Shown: positions 40,286-51,300 of the stretch, piece by piece
How positions within the stretch are numbered: the stretch's first letter is position 1
How the letters are laid out: every line of letters begins with the position of its first letter
The notes under the pieces: generated by a model
Told to the model about the DNA's origin: nothing
What the model saw: only the letters and a program-made list of their open reading frames with translations
Databases searched by the model: none
From: Coturnix japonica
Taxonomy: Eukaryota > Chordata > Aves > Galliformes > Phasianidae
Assembly (NCBI RefSeq): GCF_001577835.2
Contig: NC_029526.1
Coordinates: 651,510-715,509, forward strand
Reading direction: 5' to 3'
Length of the DNA stretch: 64,000 nt
Position numbers and translations under genes: made by a program

Positions 40286-40489
40286 CATCAGCTATGGGAA
40301 CCTCTGCATGGAGGCAGGACCTCCTCCAGCTGGCGCAGCAGGCAGCCAGGCTCACCCCGCATGCAGTGGGTGCACACAGGCACAGCACCATGGGGACGTT
40401 CCCAGGAAGGCCGTTTGGCAGCGGCTGGTCCCCAGGCTGCAGTTCCCAGGGGCGGCTGATGGCCGTGGTGCCAGGTGCCGGCCCCACAC

Positions 40490-41812
40490 AGAATCACACA
40501 GAATCACAGAATCACAGAATGACCCGGGTTGGAAGGGACCTCAAGGATCATGTAGTTCCAACCCCCCTGCCCAGCAGGGCCACCAAACATACACCTTTAC
40601 TAGATCAGGTTGCCCAGAGCCCTGTCCAACCTGGTCTTGAACACCTCCAAGGACGGGGCATCCACAACCCCCCTGGGCAGCCTGTTCCAGGGCCTAACCA
40701 CTCTCCTAGTAAAGAACTTCCCCCTAACATCCAACCTAAATTTTCCCTCTTTTAACTTAAAACCATTTCCCCTAGTCCTGCTATTGTCAGCCCTTTCAAA
40801 GAGTTTACTTCCCTCATGGGAGTAAGTTCCCTTCAAGTATTGAAAGGCTGCAATGAGGTCACCCCGCAACCTTCTCTTCTCCAGGCTGAACAAACCCAAC
40901 TCCCTCAGCCTGTCCTCATAGGGGAGGTGCTCCAGCCCCCTGATCATCTTCGTGGCCCTCCTCTGGACCCTTTCCAAAATCTCCATATCTTTTTTGTACT
41001 GAGGGCTCCACACCTGGACACAGTACTCCAGATGGGGCCTCACAAGGGCAGAGTAGAGAGGGACAATCACCTCCCTATCCCTGCTGACCACCCCTCTCCT
41101 GATGGAGCCCAGGATCCCATTTGCTTTCTGGGCTGCCAGAGCGCACTGCTGGCTCATGTTAAGTTTCTCATCCATCAGGACCCCTAGGTCTTTTTCTGCC
41201 GAGCTGCTCTCAAGGACAACTCCTCCCAGCCTGTACAGGTGCCTGGGGTTCTTCCGGCCCAAGTGCAAAACCTTGCACTTTGCCGTGTTGAACCTCATTA
41301 GGTTCACCCGAGCCCAGCTTTCCAGCCTGTCAAGGTCCCTCTGAATGGCATCCGTTCCCTCCACCGTATCGACTGCACCACTCAGCTTGGTGTCATCAGC
41401 AAACTTGCTGAGGGTGCACTCCATTCCCTCATCGATGTCATTAATAAAAATGTTAAAGAGCACCGGTCCCAAGACAGACCCTTGAGGGACACCGCTCGTT
41501 ACCGGCCTCCACCTGGACATAGAGCCATTGACCACCACCCTCTGTCTGCGGCCTTTCAAACAATTGCTTATACATCTAGTTGTCCACCCATCAAATCCAC
41601 TTCCCTCCAATTTGGAGATGAGGATGTGATGGGGGACCATGTCAAAGGCCTTGCTCAGGACCAGGTAAATGACATCGGACGCCTTCCCTTCGTCCACCAA
41701 CGCCGTCACTCCATCATAGAAGGCCACAAGATTAGTTAAGCATGACCTTCCCCTGGTGAAGCCATGCTGGCTGTCTAGGATCACGTGCTTGTTCTTTATG
41801 TGATCAAGCACA
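40490..41812 (-). mobile_element. CR1 LINE, 5'-truncated, with long open reverse-transcriptase frame
   Basis: This is a minus-oriented CR1 non-LTR retrotransposon. Its 3' end is at 40490 and ends in tandem 8-base TTCTGTGA-type units, typical of CR1. The frame on the minus strand at 40600-41811 is open for 403 codons. It encodes the C-terminal half of the ORF2 reverse transcriptase: [28 protein letters not shown], the FADDT catalytic box (YxDD-type) and the thumb/connection region to the stop. The endonuclease domain and the 5' part are absent, as is usual for dead-on-arrival insertions. CACAC occurs at both junctions and may be a short target duplication. The open frame and sharp ends suggest a fairly recent insertion. 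Confidence 0.95.
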
Positions 41813-41816
41813 CACG

Positions 41817-41914
41817 ATGCCGCTATCTCTGGAGGTCACGGCACAAGGTCAGCGTGTGGCCGCGGCCATAAGAAGCGCTGTGCCCCGTGCCCAGCCTGTT
41901 CCCTGCGAGTGGCA
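41817..41914 (+). promoter_or_regulatory. CTRB copy B core promoter, truncated by CR1
   Basis: It keeps the two AGGTCA half-sites (41833-41838 and 41846-41851, spacer 7) and the TATA-like CATAAGAA (41867-41874) found in copy A. The CAGGTG E-box and TTCCCA elements that lie just upstream in copy A are here on the far side of the CR1, near 40450-40480. Confidence 0.5.
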
Positions 41915-43542
<1,628 letters not shown>

Positions 43543-43549
43543 GGCCCCA

Positions 43550-43555
43550 AATAAA
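43550..43555 (+). terminator. Poly(A) signal AATAAA of CTRB copy B
   Basis: Canonical AATAAA lies 8 bases after the stop codon. It is followed by an ATGTTCTTGTGTTCTTG stretch about 25 bases on, a plausible GU/U-rich downstream element. The 3' UTR would be under 40 bases. Confidence 0.85.
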
Positions 43556-43926
43556 GATTCACTCCCACAACATGTTCTTGTGTTCTTGCTGCAGCCCTGG
43601 GCTGGGCATGGCTGGCTGTGGTTTGACATGGAGACACCTGGTAGCAGTGGGGTGCATCCAGCTGGGCAGGGGACACTGGGTTGTGCAGGGAACAACTGTT
43701 TGTAAGCAGACTTGGTGATGAAGTGCGGACTTCTGGTTGCAATGCCTTGTGGCCGCCAGGCGAGCAGTGCTGCACTCTGACCCCACGCGCTGTGCAGGGC
43801 TGTGTGTCTGCAGTCAGATAACGCTGTGCATGGCGCTGTGCTGTGCCTGGAGCCACCTTAACAGCGGGCGGGAGGGAACTGGGAGCACGGGACCACGTGC
43901 AGCCCCAGGCACAGCTCCAGCCCAAC
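43556..43926 (+). promoter_or_regulatory. LDHD: CTRB copy B to LDHD intergenic segment / LDHD promoter
   Basis: The 370 bases between the CTRB poly(A) signal and the LDHD ATG must contain the LDHD promoter. There is no clear TATA box. A GGGCGGGAGGG block lies at 43866-43876. The segment GGAGCCACCTTAAC at 43849-43862 recurs inverted at 37618-37631. Confidence 0.55.
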
Positions 43927-46781
43927 ATGGCCCTGCGGCACGCGCTGCAGCTGGTGGGAGCCGTGGGGCGGCGCGGGTGCTGCAGCCAGGTGCGTTGGGA
44001 CGGGGGCTGTGAGGGGTCTCCTCACATGCTGACCCGACCATGCTCTGACCAGCCCCCCTCCCGCAGCCCCCGCTGCCCCCCGTCCTGCTGCAGGCCCTGC
44101 GCTCTGTGGCGGGGGAGCCCAACGTTTCGGTGGTGGAGGCGGTGCGGCAGCAGCACGGGCACGATGAGTCCATGCACAGGTGGGGCTGGGGGCTGCTCCG
44201 TGGGGCTGCGCTGTGCCATGGGGCCTGCGATGAGCGCTGTGCTCTGCACCAGGTGTGCGCCGCCCGACGCCGTGGTGTGGCCCCAAAACGTGGAGCAGCT
44301 GCAGGAGATGGTGGCCCTGTGCCACCAGCACCGCGTGCCCATGGTGCCCTTTGGCACCGGCACCGGCCTGGAGGGCGGCGTCAACGCCGTGCAGGTATGC
44401 GGCCCCCAGCCCCCATAACATCCCCCACCACCCGCTGCTGCCCGTAACATGCTGTGCTGTGCCAGGGCGGCGTCTGCTTCAACCTGAGCCACATGGCTGC
44501 CATCTCGGAGCTGAGCGTTGAGGACTTCTCGGTGGCGGTGGAGCCTGGCGTCACCCGCAAGGCCCTCAATGCACATCTTCGTGGCAGTGGGCTCTGGTTC
44601 CCCGTCGGTACTGGGGGTGCTGGGCAGCGTGGGGTGACACTCATGGGGTGACACTGGTGGGGTGATACTCAGGGCCAGGCTGAGGGATTTGGGGCACTGG
44701 GAGCACTGGGAATGCTGGGTGCAATGGGATGGTGGGGAGAACTGGGAGTGCTGCAGTTGTCCATGTGGCCAAGGGTGTGGGGAGCACTGGGTGTACTGGG
44801 ATGCCATGGGGACTGTGGTACTGGGAGCACTGGGAGGGCTGGGGATGGCTGCAGAGAACTTGGAGTACTGGGAGCACCGGGGCTGCCTCTGTGGCCGAGG
44901 GTGCTGGGGGCACTGGGGTGTCCAGGGAGAACTTGGAATACTGGGAGCATTGGGATATTCCATAGGGCCAGGGATGCTGGGAGCACTGGGGTGGATGGAG
45001 GTTCCATGGGGCCGCGGGTACCAGGAGACAAGGCGTTCTGGCAGGGCTGGGCAGTTCTGGGCTGGGTAGGGGTGCTCCCAGAGCTGGGTGATGTGGGGAA
45101 TGCTTGGTGCAGTATAGACAGGCGTGGGGTGGGGTTCCCAAGGGCTGGGGGTGGTGGGGTCCCAGGGGTGCCACGTGCTGGTGGTGCTGCTGACCCCTGG
45201 GCACACCGGGTCCCCACTGCAGACCCTGGGGCGGACGCGTCGCTGTGTGGCATGGCGGCCACGGGTGCATCAGGCACCAACGCTGTGCGCTATGGAACCA
45301 TGCGGCCCAATGTGCTCAACCTGCGTGTGGTGCTGCCGGACGGCAGCCTGCTGCACACCGCCGGGCCCGGCCGCAGCGCCAGGTATGGGGTGATGGAATG
45401 GGGCCATGGGCCGAGCTGCACGGCACCCGCTCAGCTCTCTCTGCACAGGAAGAGCGCGGCTGGCTACGACCTGACCTCCCTGTTCGTGGGATCTGAGGGC
45501 ACCCTGGGCTTCCTGACGCAGGCGACGCTGCGCCTGCACCCCCTGCCTGAGGCTGTGGTCTGTGCTGCCTGCACCTTCCCCAGCGTGCGGGATGCTGTGG
45601 GCTGCACCGTGCAGGTGCTGCAGGCGGCCGTACCTGTGGCACGCATTGGTGGGTGCTGCTGGGAAGGGGGGGGTAGGATGGGGATGGTAAATGGATGGGA
45701 AGGAGTGTGGAGAAGGGATGGGGATGAAGACAGGGATTGAGGAACACCTCAGCAGTGTTCCCAGCTGTCTCGTCCCAGCAGAGCTCCTGGATGAGGTGAT
45801 GGCAGGCGCCTGCAGCCGCTACAGCCAGCTGGAGCTGCCGGAGGTGGCCATGCTGTTCCTGGAGCTGCACGGCTCCCAGCGCAGCCTGGCAGAGCAGCAG
45901 CAGCAGGCAGGTAGGGACAGGGAGGGGGAACGGGGGGGATCCGGGCTGGGGAGGACTGCCCGTGGTGGGGGCACAATGGGGTCCTGGTGCAGGATGGTGG
46001 CTGGCAGCTGCCGTGGTCCCTGCCACTCTGGCACCATCTCCCACCATCACAGAGGAGCTGGTGCAGCTGCACGGTGGCTCTGTCCTGTCCTGGGCGCAGG
46101 CACCGGAGGAACGTGAGCAGCTCTGGGCTGCACGGCACAGTGCCTGGTTTGCTGCCCTGGCCCTGCGGCCTGGCTGCCAGGTGAGGTCTGGCAGCACTGC
46201 ATCCCCTCCTTGTCCCCATCCCTGTGCCCGTTCCCAGCACCATGCCCTGCTCTGCCCACCCAGGGCTACTCCACTGACGTCTGCGTGCCCATCTCCCGCC
46301 TGCCCGATGTTGTGCTGGACACCCAGCGGGACCTGCGGGACTCCGGCCTCACCGGTGAGCGACACCACCACCACCCTGTGCTGGGCACTGTGCCCTCAGC
46401 CCCGCTCACCCCCATCCCCGCAGGCCCCATGGTGGGACACGTGGGCGATGGTAACTTCCACTGCATCCTCGTCTTCCACGCCGACGACCCGGATGAAGCG
46501 CAGCGCGTGCACGACTTCACTGAGCGCCTGGGGAGGTGGGGCTGCAGTGCTGGGTGGGCGCGGGGCTCCCGGGATGGCCCCAACAATGACAGCCTTAAAT
46601 TGTCCCTGTCCTCAGGCGGGCGCTGGCTGCAGGTGGCACCTGCACCGGGGAGCACGGTGTGGGGCTGGGCAAGCGGGCGCTGCTGCGCGAGGAGCGGGGT
46701 GCTGCGGGGCTGGCGGCCATGCGCCGCATCAAGGATGCGCTGGACCCCCTCCATCTGATGAACCCCGGCAAGGTGCTGTGA
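43927..46781 (+). CDS. LDHD: D-lactate dehydrogenase, mitochondrial
   Basis: Eleven exons: 43927-43989, 44067-44179, 44253-44394, 44466-44607, 45223-45382, 45449-45648, 45782-45910, 46053-46180, 46264-46354, 46424-46535 and 46616-46781. All phases agree, giving 481 aa (human 484-507 by isoform). The N-terminus ([17 protein letters not shown]) is basic and suits a mitochondrial presequence. The FAD-binding PCMH domain has WPQNVEQ and [10 protein letters not shown] (residues 92-101), [18 protein letters not shown] and [10 protein letters not shown]. The C-terminal domain has GHVGDGNFH (394-402) and [10 protein letters not shown] (434 on), metal/substrate motifs of the D-2-hydroxyacid dehydrogenase family. 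It oxidises D-lactate and related D-2-hydroxyacids to 2-oxoacids, passing electrons toward the respiratory chain. It is very compact; the largest intron (44608-45222) carries degenerate repeats. Confidence 0.97.
44655..45010. repeat. Degenerate minisatellite in LDHD intron 4
   Basis: Many copies of a G-rich GAGCACTGGG / GAGTGCTGGG-like core (about 10 bases) are arranged in larger blocks. The blocks start GAGAACTTGGAGTACTGGG or similar near 44737, 44854 and 44927, each followed by a GTGGCC-AGGGTG-type segment. The copies are strongly G-rich on the coding strand. Confidence 0.8.
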
Positions 46782-46900
46782 GCACCCCGACCTACAGCAA
46801 GGCATGGAGCACCCACCCACCCTCCCACTTCTTTTTGGAGACCTGGGGGGGGCTCTGGTACCCCCTCAGCGGCCCCCCGCTTCACCAAGAACGCCAGTGA

Positions 46901-46906
46901 AATAAA
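46901..46906 (+). terminator. LDHD: LDHD poly(A) signal AATAAA
   Basis: The first AATAAA after the LDHD stop, 120 bases downstream, within AATAAAATAA. It lies only 14 bases before the minus-strand signal of ZNRF1. Confidence 0.85.
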
Positions 46907-46920
46907 ATAACAGTGAATAT

Positions 46921-46926
46921 TTTATT
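46921..46926 (-). terminator. ZNRF1: ZNRF1 poly(A) signal AATAAA (minus strand)
   Basis: TTTATT on the plus strand is AATAAA on the minus strand. It would end a ZNRF1 3' UTR of roughly 1.4 kb if no intron is removed from it. Confidence 0.7.
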
Positions 46927-47720
46927 GAACATTGTTTTAATACCATATCAAAACACCTTGACTAATGAAGGAAGCTCCCCCAAGCTCTGAACTCGTTTCC
47001 CCCCCAATCCCCCCCTTTTTTTATATATATAAATACAGAAACGTTTCGTGCGGGGGCACGGCCACCGCCAGGGGAGGTCTCACCAACGACAACGTGCCCG
47101 CTGCGCCACGAGGGGACTGGAACGGGGGTGCGGCCATAAAACAGGGAGCCCTCACCTGCCGGCCGCTGGCGAGGCCCAAGGAGGACCCGCAGGTCCCCTC
47201 CCCAAAAGGTTTGATGGGAACAAGGGGAGGTTTTGGCAACGGCGGGGGGAGGAGGAGGGATGCTGCGGCTGTCCAGTCTCTGAGTGGTTATAGCTGAGTT
47301 AAAGAGTGACCAGTCTGTAAACATCACCGGGGCAGGGAAGCTCAAATTGAAATACACGCCAGTCAACACGAAGCTTCATTTAATATCTCGGTTGTTTTGT
47401 TTTTTTTTTTCCTTGGTTATTTTTTCTTTTTGTTTCTTTTTTTTTCTTTTTTTCCTTTTTTTTTCTCATTGTAAACACTTGAAAGACAAACCCCGCTAAG
47501 GGGCAGAGCAGCGGCCCCGCTCCCGGCGTGGGGCAGAGTCCCCATCACGCGCTGCTGGGGCCGGGCTGGAGATCTCCAAAAGGGAGATGGGAGAGAGGAG
47601 GAAATTCCTGTGTAGTCAGTGCAAAAACCGAGCGCAGCCTGCGGGCGCCAGGCAAGCCCGGTGACAAGTTGCCGCGTGCTCCGTTTGGCCGCTGTCCCCA
47701 ACAGCGCCGCTCCACGCGGG

Positions 47721-47786
47721 GAGAAAAGCCAAACATCATGGCAGCGTTGGGCCGAGAAAAGCCAAACATCATGGCAGCGTTGGGCC
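47721..47786. repeat. Perfect 33-bp tandem duplication
   Basis: The unit beginning GAGAAAAGCCAAACATCATG occurs at 47721-47753 and again at 47754-47786 with no differences seen. It lies in the ZNRF1 3' region. Confidence 0.95.
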
Positions 47787-48326
47787 GAGGACGGCGGATC
47801 CCTCGGCACTGGATCCCTCCTTGTGGCTGCAGGGAGAGCTGGTGGCTCTGCTCTTCTCACTCCGTCTCTCCTGGCTGTCCCACAGTTTGGTGTTGTGGTC
47901 GGTCGGTTGTTTTGTGGGGTTTTGTTTTGTTTTTCCTAATCTTTGAATTAAAAAAAAAACACCCAAAAAACAACAACAACAAAAAAAAACACCCCCCAAA
48001 AACCAGACGGAAAATAAAAATACTGAAATAAAATACAAGATTCGCCCTTGTCCCAAGTGGGTTCAAGTTTCTGGTTGGTTGGATCTTTTCTTGAGTTTTC
48101 GCTGTCTGTGAGGAATTGAACATCAGCCCAAAAGTCCAGGCGGGTGGGAGGGACGGGGAGAGGAGGTACAGCAGGTAGCAAGGTGCCCTGCCGAGAGACG
48201 AGGCCACATCAGCACTGCGTGCACAGCAGCGTGTCCGGCTCACACACCTGGAGTCCTCCTCGCCTCCCACTCCCCACCCCGCCATGGACTCACCTTAGAG
48301 AGAAGTCAGCAAGCACGCCCAACAGG

Positions 48327-51300
48327 TCAGTCAGAAGGATGCTCTGGGCAAGATCTGTTCACTTCAAACCAGGAATCTATACAGCTGCAGGGAGGACAGT
48401 GGGTCAGCGCCACGCCATGCCAAGCCCTGCCACCCAGCCACCACAGCTTCCTGTGCCTGCCTACCTCTTGTGATAGATGCAGAGGCAGGGCAGCCTGGCT
48501 ATCGTGTCCCCCTGCAGCAGCTCCTCCAGGCAGATCACGCACTCGCCAGCGTCCTTGGTCAGCACGTCATCTAGAGGGGAGGAGGGCACCGGTGAGACAT
48601 GGGCGTTGTGTCCTTGCCCAGGGAGAGGCTCATCCCCATGTTCCCCACTGAGCTGGGCTTTGCTCCACCTGCCCTCACCCCTGCAGGGCAGGATACGGCC
48701 CTGCTGGGCACAGCACACCTTGGTGAGCAATGTAGGTCTGTGCTACGAAGGGTCCCAAGGAAAAGCAAGCGGGACAGCGAGCAGCTGGAGCGCAGCCCTC
48801 TTGGCACACTGCAACCTGCACCTCCTGCCTGCTCACAGTGTCCCGGTGCCGGCAGGACGCCGTGCCCCCCCCCAGCCCTTACCGTTATAGGAGAGGCGAG
48901 GTTTGCTCAGACACATGATAAAGTGCATTTCCATCTCATCAGAAGCCACGGATTTGGAGCAAATGGGGCACTTGAAACCTGGAAGGAGAGCGGAGAGAAG
49001 AGCTCCTGAGCCGGGGGGGGAGGAAGGAGAGCCCAACCATGTCGCAGGGAGCACAGAGGGTCCCCCACCTGCATGGTGCCACTGCCCCCACGCTGCACCT
49101 GCCGGCTGCACGCTCATCCTGCGCCGGGTGCTCCGCAGAGCAGGCACAGGGACAGCCACCCAGCCGGCGTGACACTCGTCCCCCAGCCCTGTGCAGAGGG
49201 CAGGGGAGCCAGCCAGGGTGCAGCACACGTGGCCCCAGCTGCTCCCAGGCGTTAAAGGGCGAGGAGCACACAGCACCCAGGGATGTGTCCCCCCCCACCA
49301 TGACAGCCAGCTCTGTCCACCCAGGAGGTGCCTGAAGCCGTTCCACATCCCAAAGGCCCCCAGCACCACCCCGAGCTCTACCAGGTCCTCTGGGCTCTAG
49401 TTTCAACCAGTGTGGCTCACCCCTCTCCCCCATCACTCTCTAAGCCCACTCCAGCCCTGTCCCCTTTCTCTGCTCACTAAAAGCAGCTACAAGCCATTTG
49501 TGAAGCACATTAACCTGATGGTTTTGCACCCTTCCAGCTCCTCAGAGTCACTTCCTAACACGGGGCTCCAGCTCAGCACCCTGTGGGCACTCTGCCTTGC
49601 AGCACACACATGCTGCTGTGAGCAACATGGGCATGACCGGGAGCAGAACCCCAACATAGCCGCAGGTTCCCAGGGCTCCTGCACTCCATGCTCAGCCCTG
49701 AGCTTGAGCAGATGTAGCCCAGGGCATGCAGCCGTTGCCGTGGGTTTTCACCAGAATGCCGAGCAATCCCTGCCTGCAGAGATGGAGAGGGTAACATAAG
49801 GACCCAGCTTCTAAAAGCAGATCAGGTTTGACTGCAGTGCCGCTTAAGAGCTTTTTTCATATATATGCAAAGCCTGTTCGGGAAAGAAAGAGAATGTACA
49901 CAAATGAGGATGAATTGAGTTCTTGTTTGCCACCGAGCAGATGGGGCTGGGGGGTTTTGGGGTCCTTGGAATGGAGGGAGCTGAGAAGGGCAGAGAACTG
50001 CCCCGCATTTGAGCACTCACTAGTGGTAACCAGGGCTGCACCCCACTCCCCAAAGGATCCCAGGCTGGAGCTGGATGGGCCCATCACAATCTGCCGTCTC
50101 ATCACCAGCCTAAATTTACCCCTGACCAATTCAAATCTCGTGGCAGCAGCACCCGTTGGCTTAAATAGCATTTTTTCCTCTCCTGAGTGTTTACCCTGCT
50201 GGTATATTTATAGCAAGGGCTCAGATAGCCTCCCAGCCTGCTCCCTGTGTGGGACGCACTCCTGTCCCTGGCTGAACTGGGCACTGCCAGCCCCGTCCCT
50301 CCTGCACCAGCCCCATCGTCAGCCGTGACGTCCCATGTTCTGGGCAGCTCCGCTCAGCAGCTCCTGAACTGGAGTGAGCTGCCAGGAAGGGCCACGTCTC
50401 CATCAGACCTCGTTTCCTCCAGCACTAGTGCTGGTAAAACTGCGGTCCCCCCTTTTGTTCCATGCTGATGTGCTATTTTCAACGGCTGCTCCAGATCCAG
50501 CAGCACCCTCTGAGACACGCGAGGAGGGCAAAGAGAGGCACACAGCCCTCCCACTGTGACCCCACTGCAAGGACACGGGGTGCCGCACAAATGTAGGGCA
50601 TCACCCTAGGGAGAGGCCCCCGAGTGGTGCAGAGCTGGGCCAAGGACTTTCCTAGCTCTACATTTTATGAGATGGGGGGGAAAACAACATAAAAAGCATC
50701 ATGAAAAGGCATGAATCCCCCCCGTCTGGAGCAGAGCAAGGAGCACAATTAGGCTGCAGGGTGGGGGCTGCGCTGCACCCCAGCTGTCTGCACAAATGCT
50801 TGGCATGGTGAGAGCAGCTGGCAGAGGCGATGCTGCTGGGGGTCCCTGAGGTGGACAGCTGGCCCCAAACGTGGGTGAGGGGCACCGCGAGGGGCTGGGC
50901 TGCAGACACAGCGACCCATAGGGGAAGGGCTTCACCCCACTGCTAGGTGAGATTTTGGGGAGCAGGTGGATGCAGCCATTTCTGTGTGGGTCACTGCGCT
51001 GCAGCATCCACCTGCATTCCAGGCACTGAGATGGATGCTGGGGCTCGGAGCTGGCCCCCGTGCAGGGCCCTGCTTTTTACTGCCTTCCCCAAAACCTCCC
51101 TTAATTAATCCTGCTGAAGCCGCCAGCCCAAGCAACACAGGAGATAATGTTCAGACAGCTGCTCATGGAAAATTCAGCTCCTTCCCTCCCTCCTCCTATA
51201 GCCCTTCCCGTCCTCCTCCCACACACCTCAAAAAAGAGAAGGAGGGGAAGGGCTCAGCTATTCCTCCCACCATGATGCTCAGGGAAGGCCCCTGTGATGC

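Larger units (their letters stand above)
46911..48326 (-). other. ZNRF1: ZNRF1 3' untranslated region (possibly with a 3' UTR intron)
   Basis: Non-coding sequence runs from the ZNRF1 stop codon to its poly(A) signal. The minus strand has a consensus donor AAG|GTGAGT at 48294/48293, so the last coding exon may end there and a further UTR exon follow. The acceptor is not clear; a pyrimidine-rich stretch on the minus strand at 47948-48000 is one candidate region. It also contains a 33-bp tandem duplication (47721-47786) and an A-rich tract in the transcript sense (about 47397-47465). Confidence 0.6.
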
